From Lyngbya sp. PCC 8106 (GTDB taxonomy: Bacteria > Cyanobacteriota > Cyanobacteriia > Cyanobacteriales > Microcoleaceae), in assembly GCF_000169095.1 (NCBI RefSeq), contig NZ_AAVU01000024.1, forward strand, positions 33,264 to 97,263: DNA of 64,000 nt, given 5' to 3'. Shown one piece after another: positions 44,878-53,913 of the stretch (positions are counted from its first letter, which is position 1; every line of letters starts with the position of its first letter). The position numbers and the translations under genes are program-made. The notes below the pieces were generated by a model that saw nothing but the letters and a program-made list of their open reading frames with translations, had not been told where the DNA came from and made no database searches.

Positions 44878-45082
44878 AACTCCTTGATATCTCCCTTGTC
44901 GGAATCGCTTATATTTTGGTCTTTATGCCAAGATACTTAAGATAGTATCAAGAATCTGTCCTCATTTACCTTGAATATTTTTAAGATTTACATAATATTT
45001 CTTTATATTTCTTTAAATGCCCCTACATTTTGAGGGGACAAACCGATTTTTTGTTTTCTATATCACCAAACCGCACCCATAA
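44878..45082 (-). promoter_or_regulatory. Upstream region of the rbcL operon
   Basis: AT-rich leader/promoter region. The only clear structure is the inverted repeat GATACT-N6-AGTATC at 44932-44949, 55-72 bases before the ATG; it could be a leader hairpin or a regulator site. Cyanobacterial rbcL leaders are often long, so the transcription start may lie further right. No promoter boxes are assigned. Confidence 0.35.
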
Positions 45083-45304
45083 ATGTTAACTTTTTTAAAG
45101 ATTATGACGTTTTTCAGAGGAGTAATTAACTTCAGACAAAAAGCAACAGTTATAAGCTGCTCGTCGTTTGAATTAAATATGGTTCTCAATCAGAGCGAAA
45201 TCATGGTAGTGGAACCATCTTGGTCGCTGGTCATAACCAATGTCTGTTTCTTGAATCTGCTACCGTCAGAAACGAACTCCCCAATTTTTGTATAGAGATA
45301 CGCT

Positions 45305-45523
45305 ATGGCGCGTCTTTACGAACCGCCTATCAGTCATCTTTTTGTACTAAACTATGTGGGTACTGCTATCACTTCGAGATCGCGAGACGCTTGCACCTGT
45401 GTACAGGAAGATATTGAGTCGCACTTAATCGACTTTGAAGATGAGTCTGGTAAAATTGAGGTAACTTTTCAAAAGGATGGTCTTGTTAACAATCGAGACC
45501 GTTTTTTCTTACACCACAAATGA
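45305..45523 (+). CDS. Doubtful small ORF ending near a plus-strand terminator
   Basis: A 72-codon frame whose C-terminal half (ESHLIDFEDESGKIEVTFQK) looks soluble and acidic. I do not recognise it. It overlaps the terminator at 45479-45508, whose hairpin would lie within its last codons, which argues against it being translated. It lies antisense-side between rbcL and the methyltransferase gene. It may be chance, or part of a small RNA transcript. Confidence 0.2.
   Translation: MARLYEPPISHLFVLNYVGTAITSRSRDACTCVQEDIESHLIDFEDESGKIEVTFQKDGLVNNRDRFFLHHK
45479..45508 (+). terminator. Plus-strand Rho-independent terminator with no assigned gene
   Basis: GGTCTTG-TTAACAAT-CGAGACC (7 bp including one G-T) followed by GTTTTTT. 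On the minus strand there is no T run, so it serves a plus-strand transcript that starts somewhere in 45083-45470, divergent from rbcL. Confidence 0.65.
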
Positions 45524-45560
45524 CTCTAATTACCAACTAACAACACTTTTAGCGGGCTTG

Positions 45561-46433
45561 TCACCCCATCAGGCTAGCTTTTTTAATGATCAGTAAATCA
45601 ACGACCTGATCAAATTTGTATTGATTATTTTCTCGATCAAAATATTCTTGCAATATGGGTTGAAAAAAATTTAAGACATCTAATGTATTATCTAAAACAC
45701 ATTTTTTTAAATATATTTCTAGTATATCTTTACTTTCACAATTTATCCTGTGGGAAAAATGCAATCTAATATTTTCATAATTTATTCCTAATGTATCTAA
45801 AATTTGTTGGTGTTCTTCAGATGTTAGAAAATATCTAGTATTTTTTCGTTCTGGATAATGGCTAAGATAAAAACTATATAAGTTTTTATAAGAAGATTTT
45901 TCAGCAAGTTGATAAATTAAAAACTTACCATTATAACCTAATAAGTCTAAACAATAAAGATAGACATCTGCCATTCTATTTTGATCGACAGTGTAAAGAG
46001 AATGAATCGCCCATATAATATCGTAGCTATTAGTTTTATAAACGAATTGTTGCAGATTTTCTGTAGCAGATAAGTAAGTTTTATTTGTACTAAAATGCTG
46101 AAAACTATCGAATTGTTTTTGTGCTACCTGTAGACAGTATTCAGAAATATCGAGTAAATCTGCTAATAAATGAATATTACCATCAAGTTTCTTGTCTAAC
46201 AAACTAGAAAATTTAGCAGTGCCACACCCTAAATCTAGAAGCTTGAGTTGATTTTTAGCAAATCCTTTAAATAGATTATTAAATGAATATTCTTTAATTA
46301 ATTTTTCGTAATCTATTTGAGTGACCTGAAACCATGAATTTAGATATAGATTTTCTGCTTGATAGTAAGATTTTGAAGCATTAGAATCATCAGTTATTGA
46401 GTTAATATTAGTTTGATTATCTACCAACCCCAT
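45561..46433 (-). CDS. Class I SAM-dependent methyltransferase
   Basis: A 290-aa Rossmann-fold methyltransferase. The SAM motif I is LKLLDLGCGTAKFSSLLDKK (residues about 60-80). The acidic motif II position is at HLLADLLDISEYCL, and SYDIIWAIHSLYTVDQ is the motif IV/post-I strand. The acceptor is unknown. The coding sequence is clearly more AT-rich than its neighbours. A strong AAAGGAGG sits 9 bases before the ATG. The ATG overlaps the stop of a short upstream frame (46421-46555) by the sequence ATGGGGTTGGTAG, which suggests translational coupling. Confidence 0.8.
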   Translation of the reverse strand: MGLVDNQTNINSITDDSNASKSYYQAENLYLNSWFQVTQIDYEKLIKEYSFNNLFKGFAKNQLKLLDLGCGTAKFSSLLDKKLDGNIHLLADLLDISEYCLQVAQKQFDSFQHFSTNKTYLSATENLQQFVYKTNSYDIIWAIHSLYTVDQNRMADVYLYCLDLLGYNGKFLIYQLAEKSSYKNLYSFYLSHYPERKNTRYFLTSEEHQQILDTLGINYENIRLHFSHRINCESKDILEIYLKKCVLDNTLDVLNFFQPILQEYFDRENNQYKFDQVVDLLIIKKASLMG

Positions 46434-46555
46434 GTACCAGATCCTCCTTTAAATGGCTCGACAATATCAGCAGTAATCCATCTCCCATAAAAATCTCCAG
46501 CTTGAGATGTTAGTAACTTATCTACTAACTCTTTCCATACTTTAGAGTAATTAAA
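46421..46555 (-). pseudogene. Short frame ending GGSGTWGW, overlapping the methyltransferase start; no start codon
   Basis: A 44-codon open stretch bounded by TGA on the left of the message and TAG at 46421-46423. It has no ATG, GTG or TTG. The sequence is protein-like (VWKELVDKLLTSQAGDFYGR then ITADIVEPF) and ends KGGSGTWGW. It is read in the frame that runs into the methyltransferase ATG. It is most likely the tail of a lost partner gene. A ribosomal peptide precursor with an unusual start is a weaker possibility. Part of the GG comes from the Shine-Dalgarno of the next gene. Confidence 0.35.
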
Positions 46556-46733
46556 TCAGGTTTTTGTACACGATTATGTTAACTTTTATTAACGTCCAAC
46601 ACTTGTAGCCATATTCCTTCTCGCTGTGTTTCGAGCCAAAACAGTCAATCTAGCTGACTGAAGTTTCCCCATGTAAAAATACTCAAAAGTATCTAAAATA
46701 GTTTTCAGATGCGGAACCAGAAGACGAAGATCA

Positions 46734-48443
46734 TTAATCTTTAGAAAGATGGAGGGCGGCGTATTCATCTTGACGAAGTAAACTCAAAAGTGAGGTCGAT
46801 TCAAGTTCAGAAATCCCTAAAAGTTCGAGTGTTTTTTCTCCCATCATTAACGCCGCTTCAACCACTTCAGGGACAACATGACCGACACAAACCCCTAACA
46901 TTTTTTCCCGTTTTTCTAAATTGCGAGTTCGGACAACTAAGGGTAAATTCGGATAAGAACTTTGCAACAAAGCCACTAACTTTTTGGTAATTTTAGACTC
47001 TCCCACCGTAATCACCACCGCTCGCGCCCGCCTCACTCTGACTGCTGATAAAATCCGAGGATTATCCACATCCCCAAAATAAACCGCTCGACCTGATGCG
47101 CGTCCAGCAGCAACTTGTTCGAGATCTTTTTCGAGGGCAATATAAGGAATATTCATACGTTCAAGAATCGTACAAACCACCTGTCCGACTCGACCATAAC
47201 CAATCACTAAAACAGCTTTGGGGTTCCGAATTCTGCGTTTAGATAAAGCTTGAACAGAGTCTTCACTCATTTCCGTTGATGGAGATAAACGTTGCGCCAG
47301 TGAATCTCCAAACTGAACTAATAGAGGTGTTGTTACCATCGAAATCACAATAATCACCACCAACCAAGAAAACGCCTCATCACTAATTAATTCAGTTTCT
47401 GCGGCTGCACTAAACAATACAAAACCAAACTCACCATTTTGAGGAAGTAAAGTCGCCACCCGCACAGACGTTGATCGACTCAAGCGAAAAGCCAAACACA
47501 AGCCAAACAAAACAATTGCTTTCACCAACATTAAAGCCAAAGCATGACCAACCATCTGAAACCCTTCACTTAAGAAAGCCTCAAGATTAATCGACATCCC
47601 GACAGAGATAAAAAACAAACTCAGGAGAAGATTTTTAAACGGTTCAATTTCCGATTCTAAATAGTGACGATAATGGGAACCCGATAACAACATTCCGATA
47701 AAAAAAGCACCCAAAGACATCGATAACCCCACCGTATCCATCACCCAAGCCGAACCAATCACAGTTAAACCCACAATCCCGGCGATCGCTTCTCGATTGC
47801 GTTGACTGACAACAATTTTGAGAATAAACGGCACCCCGTAACATCCCAACAAATAAACCGCAAATAATCCACCAAATATACTCGCTCCCTGTTGCCAAAA
47901 AGGAATACTATTAGTCTGGGTTGGTTGGTTTGATAATAGAGGAACCAAAGCCAAAATCGGAACAATAGCGATATCTTGTAGCAGTAAAATTGCAAAAGTC
48001 GTTTGACCGTATTCAGTCGAGCCTTCATTGCGTTCTTCGAGTAACTGCATCACAAATGCTGTCGAAGACATTGCCAAACCCAGTCCGAGAATTAAAGCCG
48101 CGTTTCCAGAATAGCCGAGAACCAGTCCGTAGAGAGTAATAGCGATCGCAGTTAAACCCAATTGGAGTGAACCCAAACCAAAAACAAGCCGACGCATTGA
48201 CCACAATTTTTCCGGGTGCATTTCCAACCCGATGATAAACAGTAAAAACACCACTCCCAGTTCAGTAATGTGTCGCAGTCCTTCGGGATCGTCTGTAATG
48301 GCTAAACCTGAAGGGCCAAGAACCACTCCCGCCACTAACAAACCGACAACTGAACCGAGTTTAACTCGTTTGAATAGAATGACAGAAACAGTCGTAATTG
48401 CTAAAAGTAAAACCAGGTCTAGTAAAATATGGTGCAAGCTCAT
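46734..48443 (-). CDS. CPA2-type cation:proton antiporter with RCK domain (KefB/KefC-like)
   Basis: A 569-aa inner-membrane antiporter that would exchange K+ or Na+ for H+. About 12-13 transmembrane helices fill residues 1-380, starting LLDLVLLLAITTVSVILF; LLLQDIAIVPILALVPL carries the ion-site Asp, and SLGAFFIGMLLSGSHYR is the CPA2 helix. A TrkA-N/RCK NAD-binding domain follows (about 390-510) with KAVLVIGYGRVGQVVCTIL and FGDVDNPRIL. A short helical tail ends at 569. RCK domains gate transport by NAD(H) or, in KefC, glutathione. No ancillary KefF/G gene is adjacent. Confidence 0.9.
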   Translation of the reverse strand: MSLHHILLDLVLLLAITTVSVILFKRVKLGSVVGLLVAGVVLGPSGLAITDDPEGLRHITELGVVFLLFIIGLEMHPEKLWSMRRLVFGLGSLQLGLTAIAITLYGLVLGYSGNAALILGLGLAMSSTAFVMQLLEERNEGSTEYGQTTFAILLLQDIAIVPILALVPLLSNQPTQTNSIPFWQQGASIFGGLFAVYLLGCYGVPFILKIVVSQRNREAIAGIVGLTVIGSAWVMDTVGLSMSLGAFFIGMLLSGSHYRHYLESEIEPFKNLLLSLFFISVGMSINLEAFLSEGFQMVGHALALMLVKAIVLFGLCLAFRLSRSTSVRVATLLPQNGEFGFVLFSAAAETELISDEAFSWLVVIIVISMVTTPLLVQFGDSLAQRLSPSTEMSEDSVQALSKRRIRNPKAVLVIGYGRVGQVVCTILERMNIPYIALEKDLEQVAAGRASGRAVYFGDVDNPRILSAVRVRRARAVVITVGESKITKKLVALLQSSYPNLPLVVRTRNLEKREKMLGVCVGHVVPEVVEAALMMGEKTLELLGISELESTSLLSLLRQDEYAALHLSKD

Positions 48444-48665
48444 ATCATTTTAGAAATTAATTGAGGATGGAGAAGCCCGAAAAAAGAAGAAGTGAGAGAG
48501 TCGGCGATTCACTGAACAATTGCCCCGGATGAATCGTCTACATACAAGGTATCCTTATTAATTGAAGACTAACAACTTTGTAGAACTGTAAACTGACGAT
48601 TACGAGTTACTTTGTCACAAGACAAGCGCTGGTCACTGTAAAAGCTGTTCACTGTAAAACCCACT

Positions 48666-50399
48666 GTGGATCATCCTGTTTCATCTACACTGCACTGCAT
48701 TAACCCCAAGTGTTCTCAACCGGACGGTCAACCTTGGGGAAATAAATATTGCCAACGTTGCGGCGCCCCTTTAGAACTCAATAATCGTTATGTTCCTTTA
48801 CGGAGTCTGGGAACAGGAGGATTTTCAACGCTTTATGTGGTTTGGGACTTAAAAACACAAACAGAAAAAGTCTTAAAAGTATTGCTAGAACCGTCTCCTA
48901 AAGCGTTAGAACTCTTTGAACAAGAGGCGAGTGTTCTGGCACGGATGCGTCACCCTGGAGTGCCGAAAGTGTCGCCTGATAGCTATTTTCTCCTCAAAAA
49001 ACGCAACTCTACTCTCTCGCCGTTACCGTGTTTGGTGATGGAAAAAATTCACGGGTTAACGCTACAGGAGATTTTAGACGAGCATCCCCACGGTTGTCCA
49101 GAAGAATGGGTAATTGACTGGTTACAACAGGCTTTAGAGATTTTACGGGAATTACACGGGGCAAATATTATTCATCGAGATCTCAAACCGTCTAACTTGA
49201 TGTTGCGTTCGACTCCTGCATTCCCATTGACGGTGACTCCGATACAAACTCATCAATTGGTCGTGATTGATTTTGGCGGGGCGAAACAGGTGGGACGGTT
49301 GATGTCCAGCGATCGCGAAGCCACGCCCAGAAGCACAACTCGTTTAGTTTCTCCCGGTTACAGTCCTCCTGAACAAATTGTTGGTGCTACTGTTGGGCCA
49401 CCTGCGGATTTTTATGCGTTGGGTCGAACTTGTATTCATCTGTTAACAGGCACTTTTCCGCCTGATCTTGAAGATCCCATTACCGCAGAATTACGATGGC
49501 AGCATCGGGCTGTTGTTAGTCCCTGGTTTGCCAATTTACTTGATCAAATGGTTCAAGATCAAGCCATTCGCCGTCCCCAAACTGCTACCGAAATTCAGAC
49601 TTATTTGTTTAAAATTGCCCGTCATAAACGCTATCCTCGCCGGATGATGTCGTTGTCGCAGTGGGGTTTGGATGTGGTCAAAACGGCTTTATTGGAAAGC
49701 GATCGCGCCTTGTGGAATTTGATGAAAGCCGGGGGATATCTAACCGCCCAACTGATGCAAGTCAGTATGACAATATTGTGGGGAATGGGACTGGCTGGGG
49801 TTGGCGGTATTGCGGGGGCGGTATTTGGGTTGGTGTTGGCTTATTGGACTCCCGTGGGTCAAGCATTTGCGGAGATCTTGTCGAGTAATTTTCCCTTCTG
49901 GTTTCCGGGGGCGGCGATGAAACTCGGAACCCAAATATTGGTGTTGGGTTTAGCAGGTTTGGGAACAGGACTGGGTTTAACCGATGCAGGTGGGTTTAAT
50001 ATCAACCGTCGTTATCGATGGGCGGCGATGATGGGAAGTTTGGGCTATATCGTTGGTGGGATCAGTTGGCAAGTTTTGAGTCTTTTTGGGACTGTAGGAC
50101 ATTTGTGTATGGGTCTTTCGGCAGCCGTCCTGACGTTGGGGTTAGGGCTACCGAGTCATCGTTGGGCTTCTGCGATGGTCGTCGCGGTGGGAACAACGGC
50201 AATTTTTTGGGGACTAAGTTTAGATCAAACGTTTCCGCCCGAGGTGTTGCAATTTCCCTCTGTTGGAGTTCAACCCCAGTGGGAAGAATTTTGGTTTGGT
50301 TTGGGGTTTATTGGGCTTTTGGGCTGTGCAACGGGTTTATCTTTGGCTGTGAATCATTATTTTATTGTGCCGATTTTACGTTGGTTAGGATGGCGGTAA
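48666..50399 (+). CDS. Serine/threonine protein kinase with zinc-ribbon head and membrane tail
   Basis: A 577-aa Hanks-type kinase. The N-terminal C-x4-C...C-x2-C (C11, C16, C29, C32) forms a small zinc ribbon typical of a cyanobacterial kinase group. The kinase domain (about 40-320) has the Gly loop LGTGGFSTLY, K71, E86, HRDLKPSN (170-177) and DFGGAK (202-207), so it should be active. The C-terminal 220 residues are hydrophobic with about 5-6 transmembrane helices and Gly-rich turns. This part would anchor the kinase in a membrane. It starts with GTG. It is followed 48 bases later by panB, probably an unrelated neighbour. Confidence 0.9.
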   Translation: MDHPVSSTLHCINPKCSQPDGQPWGNKYCQRCGAPLELNNRYVPLRSLGTGGFSTLYVVWDLKTQTEKVLKVLLEPSPKALELFEQEASVLARMRHPGVPKVSPDSYFLLKKRNSTLSPLPCLVMEKIHGLTLQEILDEHPHGCPEEWVIDWLQQALEILRELHGANIIHRDLKPSNLMLRSTPAFPLTVTPIQTHQLVVIDFGGAKQVGRLMSSDREATPRSTTRLVSPGYSPPEQIVGATVGPPADFYALGRTCIHLLTGTFPPDLEDPITAELRWQHRAVVSPWFANLLDQMVQDQAIRRPQTATEIQTYLFKIARHKRYPRRMMSLSQWGLDVVKTALLESDRALWNLMKAGGYLTAQLMQVSMTILWGMGLAGVGGIAGAVFGLVLAYWTPVGQAFAEILSSNFPFWFPGAAMKLGTQILVLGLAGLGTGLGLTDAGGFNINRRYRWAAMMGSLGYIVGGISWQVLSLFGTVGHLCMGLSAAVLTLGLGLPSHRWASAMVVAVGTTAIFWGLSLDQTFPPEVLQFPSVGVQPQWEEFWFGLGFIGLLGCATGLSLAVNHYFIVPILRWLGWR

Positions 50400-50441
50400 A
50401 CAGTTAGCAGTTATCAGTGTTTACAGTTATCAGTTATCAGT
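50400..50441. repeat. Short tandem repeat CAGTTATCAGT type
   Basis: Imperfect tandem copies of CAGTTATCAGT/CAGTTAGCAGTTATC between the kinase and panB, a microrepeat often seen between cyanobacterial genes. Similar GTTCACTGT-type words occur at 48630-48656 and GTTCACGGTTCATTGTTCA at 3463-3481. Confidence 0.6.
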
Positions 50442-50447
50442 GAAATT

Positions 50448-51224
50448 ATGACTATTACCATTCAACAATTAATCCAATGGAAACAACAAGGGCGGGCGAT
50501 CGCCGTGTTGACTGCTTATGATTATGGGATGGCGCGAATACTCGATCAAGCGGGTGTCGATGTGATTTTAGTCGGAGATTCTCTGGCGATGGTGGCGTTG
50601 GGTTATGAAACGACTTTACCGTTGACCTTAGAGGAGATGTTGCATCATGCTAAAGCAGTGCGGCGTGGGGTCAAAAATGCGTTGATGGTGGTTGATTTAC
50701 CGTTTTTAACTTATCAAGAAAGTCCCCAACAAGCAATGCGATCGGCGGGACGAGTGATGAAGGAAGCGGGGGCGCAGGCGGTGAAGCTTGAAGGCGGATA
50801 TCCGGAAATGGCGCAAACTGTGCGTTATTTGGTACAGGCGGGTATTCCGGTGATGGGTCATGTCGGGTTAACGCCGCAGTCGGTGCATCAGTTAGGCGGA
50901 TTTCGCAAACAGGGGAAAACGGCGGAAGCGGCTGATCGGATTTTAACGGAAGCGATCGCTTTGGAGAATGCGGGGGCGTTTGCGGTTGTATTAGAACATA
51001 TTCCGGCAAAGTTGGCAATGGAAATTACTCAAAAGTTAACCATTCCCACGATTGGAATTGGGGCGGGGGCGCATTGTGATGGTCAGGTGTTGGTGACTCC
51101 GGATTTGTTGGGGTTATCGGCTTGGCAACCGCCTTTTGTGAAAACTTATGCCAATTTGGAAGAAGGGGTCACTCAAGCGATCCAACAATATTGTCAGGAG
51201 GTGAGATCGAGACAGTTTCCTTAA
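50448..51224 (+). CDS. panB: 3-methyl-2-oxobutanoate hydroxymethyltransferase
   Basis: First committed enzyme of pantothenate synthesis: adds a hydroxymethyl group from 5,10-methylene-THF to 2-oxoisovalerate, giving ketopantoate. It is a cytoplasmic decameric TIM barrel. Family segments are VLTAYDYGMARILDQAGVD, VGDSLAMVALGYETTLPLTL (metal and substrate site), DLPFLTYQESPQQAMRSAGR, VKLEGG, MGHVGLTPQSVHQLGG and IGIGAGAHCDGQVLV with the catalytic Glu in VVLEHIP. At 258 aa it has normal length. The product feeds the CoaBC reaction encoded at 1111-2373. Confidence 0.96.
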   Translation: MTITIQQLIQWKQQGRAIAVLTAYDYGMARILDQAGVDVILVGDSLAMVALGYETTLPLTLEEMLHHAKAVRRGVKNALMVVDLPFLTYQESPQQAMRSAGRVMKEAGAQAVKLEGGYPEMAQTVRYLVQAGIPVMGHVGLTPQSVHQLGGFRKQGKTAEAADRILTEAIALENAGAFAVVLEHIPAKLAMEITQKLTIPTIGIGAGAHCDGQVLVTPDLLGLSAWQPPFVKTYANLEEGVTQAIQQYCQEVRSRQFP

Positions 51225-51485
51225 GGGATCAGGGGTTTATCCCGGATTTTTTCAAGATTGCATAACTTTATAGGTTGACAAAAGTGGATCAATCTGAAGC
51301 TTGTGAAAAAGTTGGGATACTTTTTATATTGAAGGCAGTTTTATTAAGCCTAAATGAGCTTTTATAAAGATTTTGTAAAGCAGCTTAGTGAATATTTTTT
51401 GAAGTCAAGACTGTTTTGTAAAAGTTGAGAATAGGTTTTTAAAGTTTGTGTAAAATTTTTTGATTAGAGTTTGTTGTAAGAGACT

Positions 51486-51632
51486 AACTTTATATATGTT
51501 AGTCGGGTAGAAAATTAGCCATACTAGAGACATCAAAGGGTTTAAGTCGCAAAGCTCTCATTTCTCTCAATAATGTGGAGTAGATAGACCAAAAGAGATT
51601 TGGAAAATGTTTCCAGTCTCTTTTTTTGTATT
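51486..51632 (+). ncRNA. Possible small RNA ending in a strong terminator
   Basis: A hairpin AAAAGAGATTTGGAAA/TTTCCAGTCTCTTTT at about 51589-51625 is followed by a T run. It lies about 370 bases after panB, far for the panB terminator, and the 100 bases before it have no reading frame. A TATATATG at 51491-51498 might be a -10 box. A small RNA of about 100-140 bases is possible; the start is a guess. Confidence 0.3.
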
Positions 51633-51875
51633 TTTGCAGTGATTTATACAAGAAATGGTCTCAGAATTAATCTGATGTCTAAAAACTCAGTTGAATTTTA
51701 ATTCTAGGGTTGCGATTTTCAATGAAGTGATTTAAGATAAGTAAAGAAATGCCAAGAGCCACCAACAACGGACGACTGAATTAATTGATCTAGTTTTGAG
51801 TTCAAAAGTTGTCGTCAATGCCAAATCTAAAGTGAGTGTGACCAACTCATTATAAATATCGTTGATCATATAAAA

Positions 51876-51907
51876 GTAGACATTAATGATCTAAAATTGA
51901 TGTCTAC
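51876..51907 (-). terminator. Terminator after the 47-aa ORF
   Basis: GTAGACAT (51876-51883) pairs with ATGTCTAC (51900-51907). On the minus strand it is followed by TTTTA, 10 bases after the stop of the small ORF. Confidence 0.7.
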
Positions 51908-51916
51908 CTATTTTCA

Positions 51917-52060
51917 TTAAGCTTTGAGAATAATCACATCTCTCTCGAAAAGAAACTCACTGTAGTCAGCTAAATCGTCAAGTCCAATCAAGTTGAGTAA
52001 GAGTTCAGCAAGTAGCCAAATCAAGGTTTTAGTAATTAGTTTTTTCCATCTTACTTGCAT
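51917..52060 (-). CDS. Small conserved-looking protein (47 aa) with a perfect Shine-Dalgarno
   Basis: A 47-aa frame starting MQVRWKKLITKTLIWLLAEL, with the motif LLNLIGLDDLADYSEFLFER after it. A basic head is followed by an amphipathic or membrane-associated helix (about 11-24) and an acidic tail. The sequence GGAGGTGATC, fully complementary to the 16S 3' end, sits about 7 bases before the ATG, and a terminator follows at once. I have a memory of similar short cyanobacterial proteins with a GLDDLADYSEF motif but no known function. It stands alone between panB and the RTX-like gene. Confidence 0.65.
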   Translation of the reverse strand: MQVRWKKLITKTLIWLLAELLLNLIGLDDLADYSEFLFERDVIILKA

Positions 52061-52242
52061 TTTGGATCACCTCCAGGGCAGAACACTTACCCCAAAAACT
52101 ACAGCCTCAAGTTAATATAAAGATAATCAGGTTGAGCGTTTTACGACTCTACTTTTACATATGTCTCACGCCACAACACTTATGCAGTTTTTGGGAGTAT
52201 TTGAGTCAGGTTTACAGCTTGGAGGCAGTCAGATCCGGCAAC

Positions 52243-53265
52243 TTAACCAAGCATTAACATTGGGTCATCGGGATTTACAAAAGTGATTGCATTTTTTACC
52301 TGTTCGATGTCAGTGATATCAGTCACAATTCCCAAAACATTTCCGGTTTGTGTTTCTTGAATGAGAGTGCCTTTAATATTATCAACATCAATAGGAAGAT
52401 TTGAGGTAATATTAGTAGAATCAAAGGAACTCACCGTAATATTTTCACCCCCAAAATTCGCAACAATTAAAATCTGATCCCCTTCTGCGGTGTTTAAATC
52501 CGTAATCACATCAGCTTCAGTATTGGTTCCTGCGAGAACAAATCGATCCGCACCTTCATCCCCGGTTAAAATATCAATCCCTAAATCTCCAATTAAGAGA
52601 TCATTTCCTTCGCCTCCATACAAAGTATCGCTATCTTTACCCCCTCGGATAATATCATCACCTTCACCCCCCCAAATTTGATCACGTTCTCGATTTCCGT
52701 TGATTAAATCGTTACCTAAATCCCCTCCCATGACGTCATTTCCCTTACCTCCTCGGAGAACATCATCACCGTCTAAACCTGCAATTGTATCATCACCTAG
52801 ATTTCCATTGATGACATCCATCTCAACAGAAGCCATCAGGAAATCATCACCGTCTAAAGCTAAAATTCCACCGGGATTTTCTGCGGTCCACTCCGGTTTG
52901 ATTTCACCCGTTGCGGGAGGTTCCATTTCCAGACCCGCAGGCGCTAAAATATCCGCTTCATTGGTCAGTAGAAATAATTTAGAGGAATCGATAGAATCGA
53001 TAGAACGGTTCATTCGAGTTTGGTAATCACTGAGAAAATCAGAATCACTCTGAATCTCAAGAATTTCGGGTTCAGTTTGAATGAGTTGACTGGAATTAAA
53101 TCCGGTCTTTTCTTTGGAAAACAAAGTCTTGATCAGTAGATCAGCAATCGGTTCTGCTGCATTAATTAATGGAGTATAACCGGGGAATAGAACTTTCACT
53201 AGGGGTTCAAATACAGGCCAATTCCCTTTAAAAAAATTCAGAACGTTATCAAAAATATTAAACAT
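52243..53265 (-). CDS. RTX-type calcium-binding repeat protein
   Basis: A 340-aa acidic protein with hemolysin-type GGxGxDxxx nonapeptide repeats in residues about 150-250, for example GLDGDDVLRGGKGNDVMGGD and GGEGDDIIRGGKDSDTLYGG. They would fold as a Ca2+-loaded parallel beta roll outside the cell. The first 50 residues are hydrophobic/aromatic (NWPVFEPLVKVLFPGYTPLI) but not a classical signal peptide. RTX proteins usually leave by a type I system using a C-terminal signal; the C-terminal 90 residues are non-repetitive and would contain it. It could be a surface protein; no type I exporter is adjacent. Confidence 0.85.
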   Translation of the reverse strand: MFNIFDNVLNFFKGNWPVFEPLVKVLFPGYTPLINAAEPIADLLIKTLFSKEKTGFNSSQLIQTEPEILEIQSDSDFLSDYQTRMNRSIDSIDSSKLFLLTNEADILAPAGLEMEPPATGEIKPEWTAENPGGILALDGDDFLMASVEMDVINGNLGDDTIAGLDGDDVLRGGKGNDVMGGDLGNDLINGNRERDQIWGGEGDDIIRGGKDSDTLYGGEGNDLLIGDLGIDILTGDEGADRFVLAGTNTEADVITDLNTAEGDQILIVANFGGENITVSSFDSTNITSNLPIDVDNIKGTLIQETQTGNVLGIVTDITDIEQVKNAITFVNPDDPMLMLG

Positions 53266-53913
53266 TTATAGCTCAATTCCAATCGATGAACAGTGTTATA
53301 GGGTTCGATTTCAGATTGAGTGATAGATGTTGTTTCTGTTCTCAACTGCATCGAAATCCTGATGATAATTACCCTGGAATAGCCGAGTTCTGTCCGTTAA
53401 TCTATAACGGTTTGAGCGCTTAGAGATTAGAAAGAGGGAGGAACCACCCTCCCCTATTTCGTCACACTCGTTGGTCTCTATGTGTTTGATGCAGGTGTCA
53501 TGGAAGAAATTCCGGACTAATTAGCGAAAAAAAGAGAATTGGGGACTGCGGATGCAACAGAGGTGATACACTTGACGTTCATCAGGCGGATTAGTTTCGT
53601 TCAATTTTCTCAAAAATCTGGGATTGACTGAAAGCTCAAGGCTGGTTACAGATAGAGTTACAGATAATATTTGCAAGTACAGGACTGAGAAATACCGAGC
53701 AAAGAATATTGTTTGCTAGAAATAATCCCTTTCTAATCCGTTAATTTCAGCTTTTTAAATTTGAGGTTTACTAAATATCAATCAATTCGTCTTATTAATT
53801 ATTGAGAAAAATTCTTAAAACTAATCAAAGCTATTCCCTTAGAAGTAGCTCTAATTGCTATTATTTGTATAAACTAGAGATACATCCAAAATTATTGACA
53901 CAAAGGAGATATT
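53266..53913. other. Intergenic stretch between the RTX-like and CDF genes
   Basis: About 650 bases without a supported gene. One hairpin, GGGAGG-AACCAC-CCTCCC (about 53436-53453), lies in the middle and is followed by ATTTCG, not a T run. The right end carries AAAGGAGATATT, the Shine-Dalgarno of the CDF gene. Confidence 0.4.

Noticed and set aside
45083..45295. Plus-strand 70-codon frame upstream of rbcL
   Set aside because: No ribosome site or known pattern; it overlaps other weak frames. A non-coding transcript is more likely.
50018..50407. Plus-strand 129-codon frame inside the kinase tail
   Set aside because: Shadow of the hydrophobic C-terminal part of the kinase gene.
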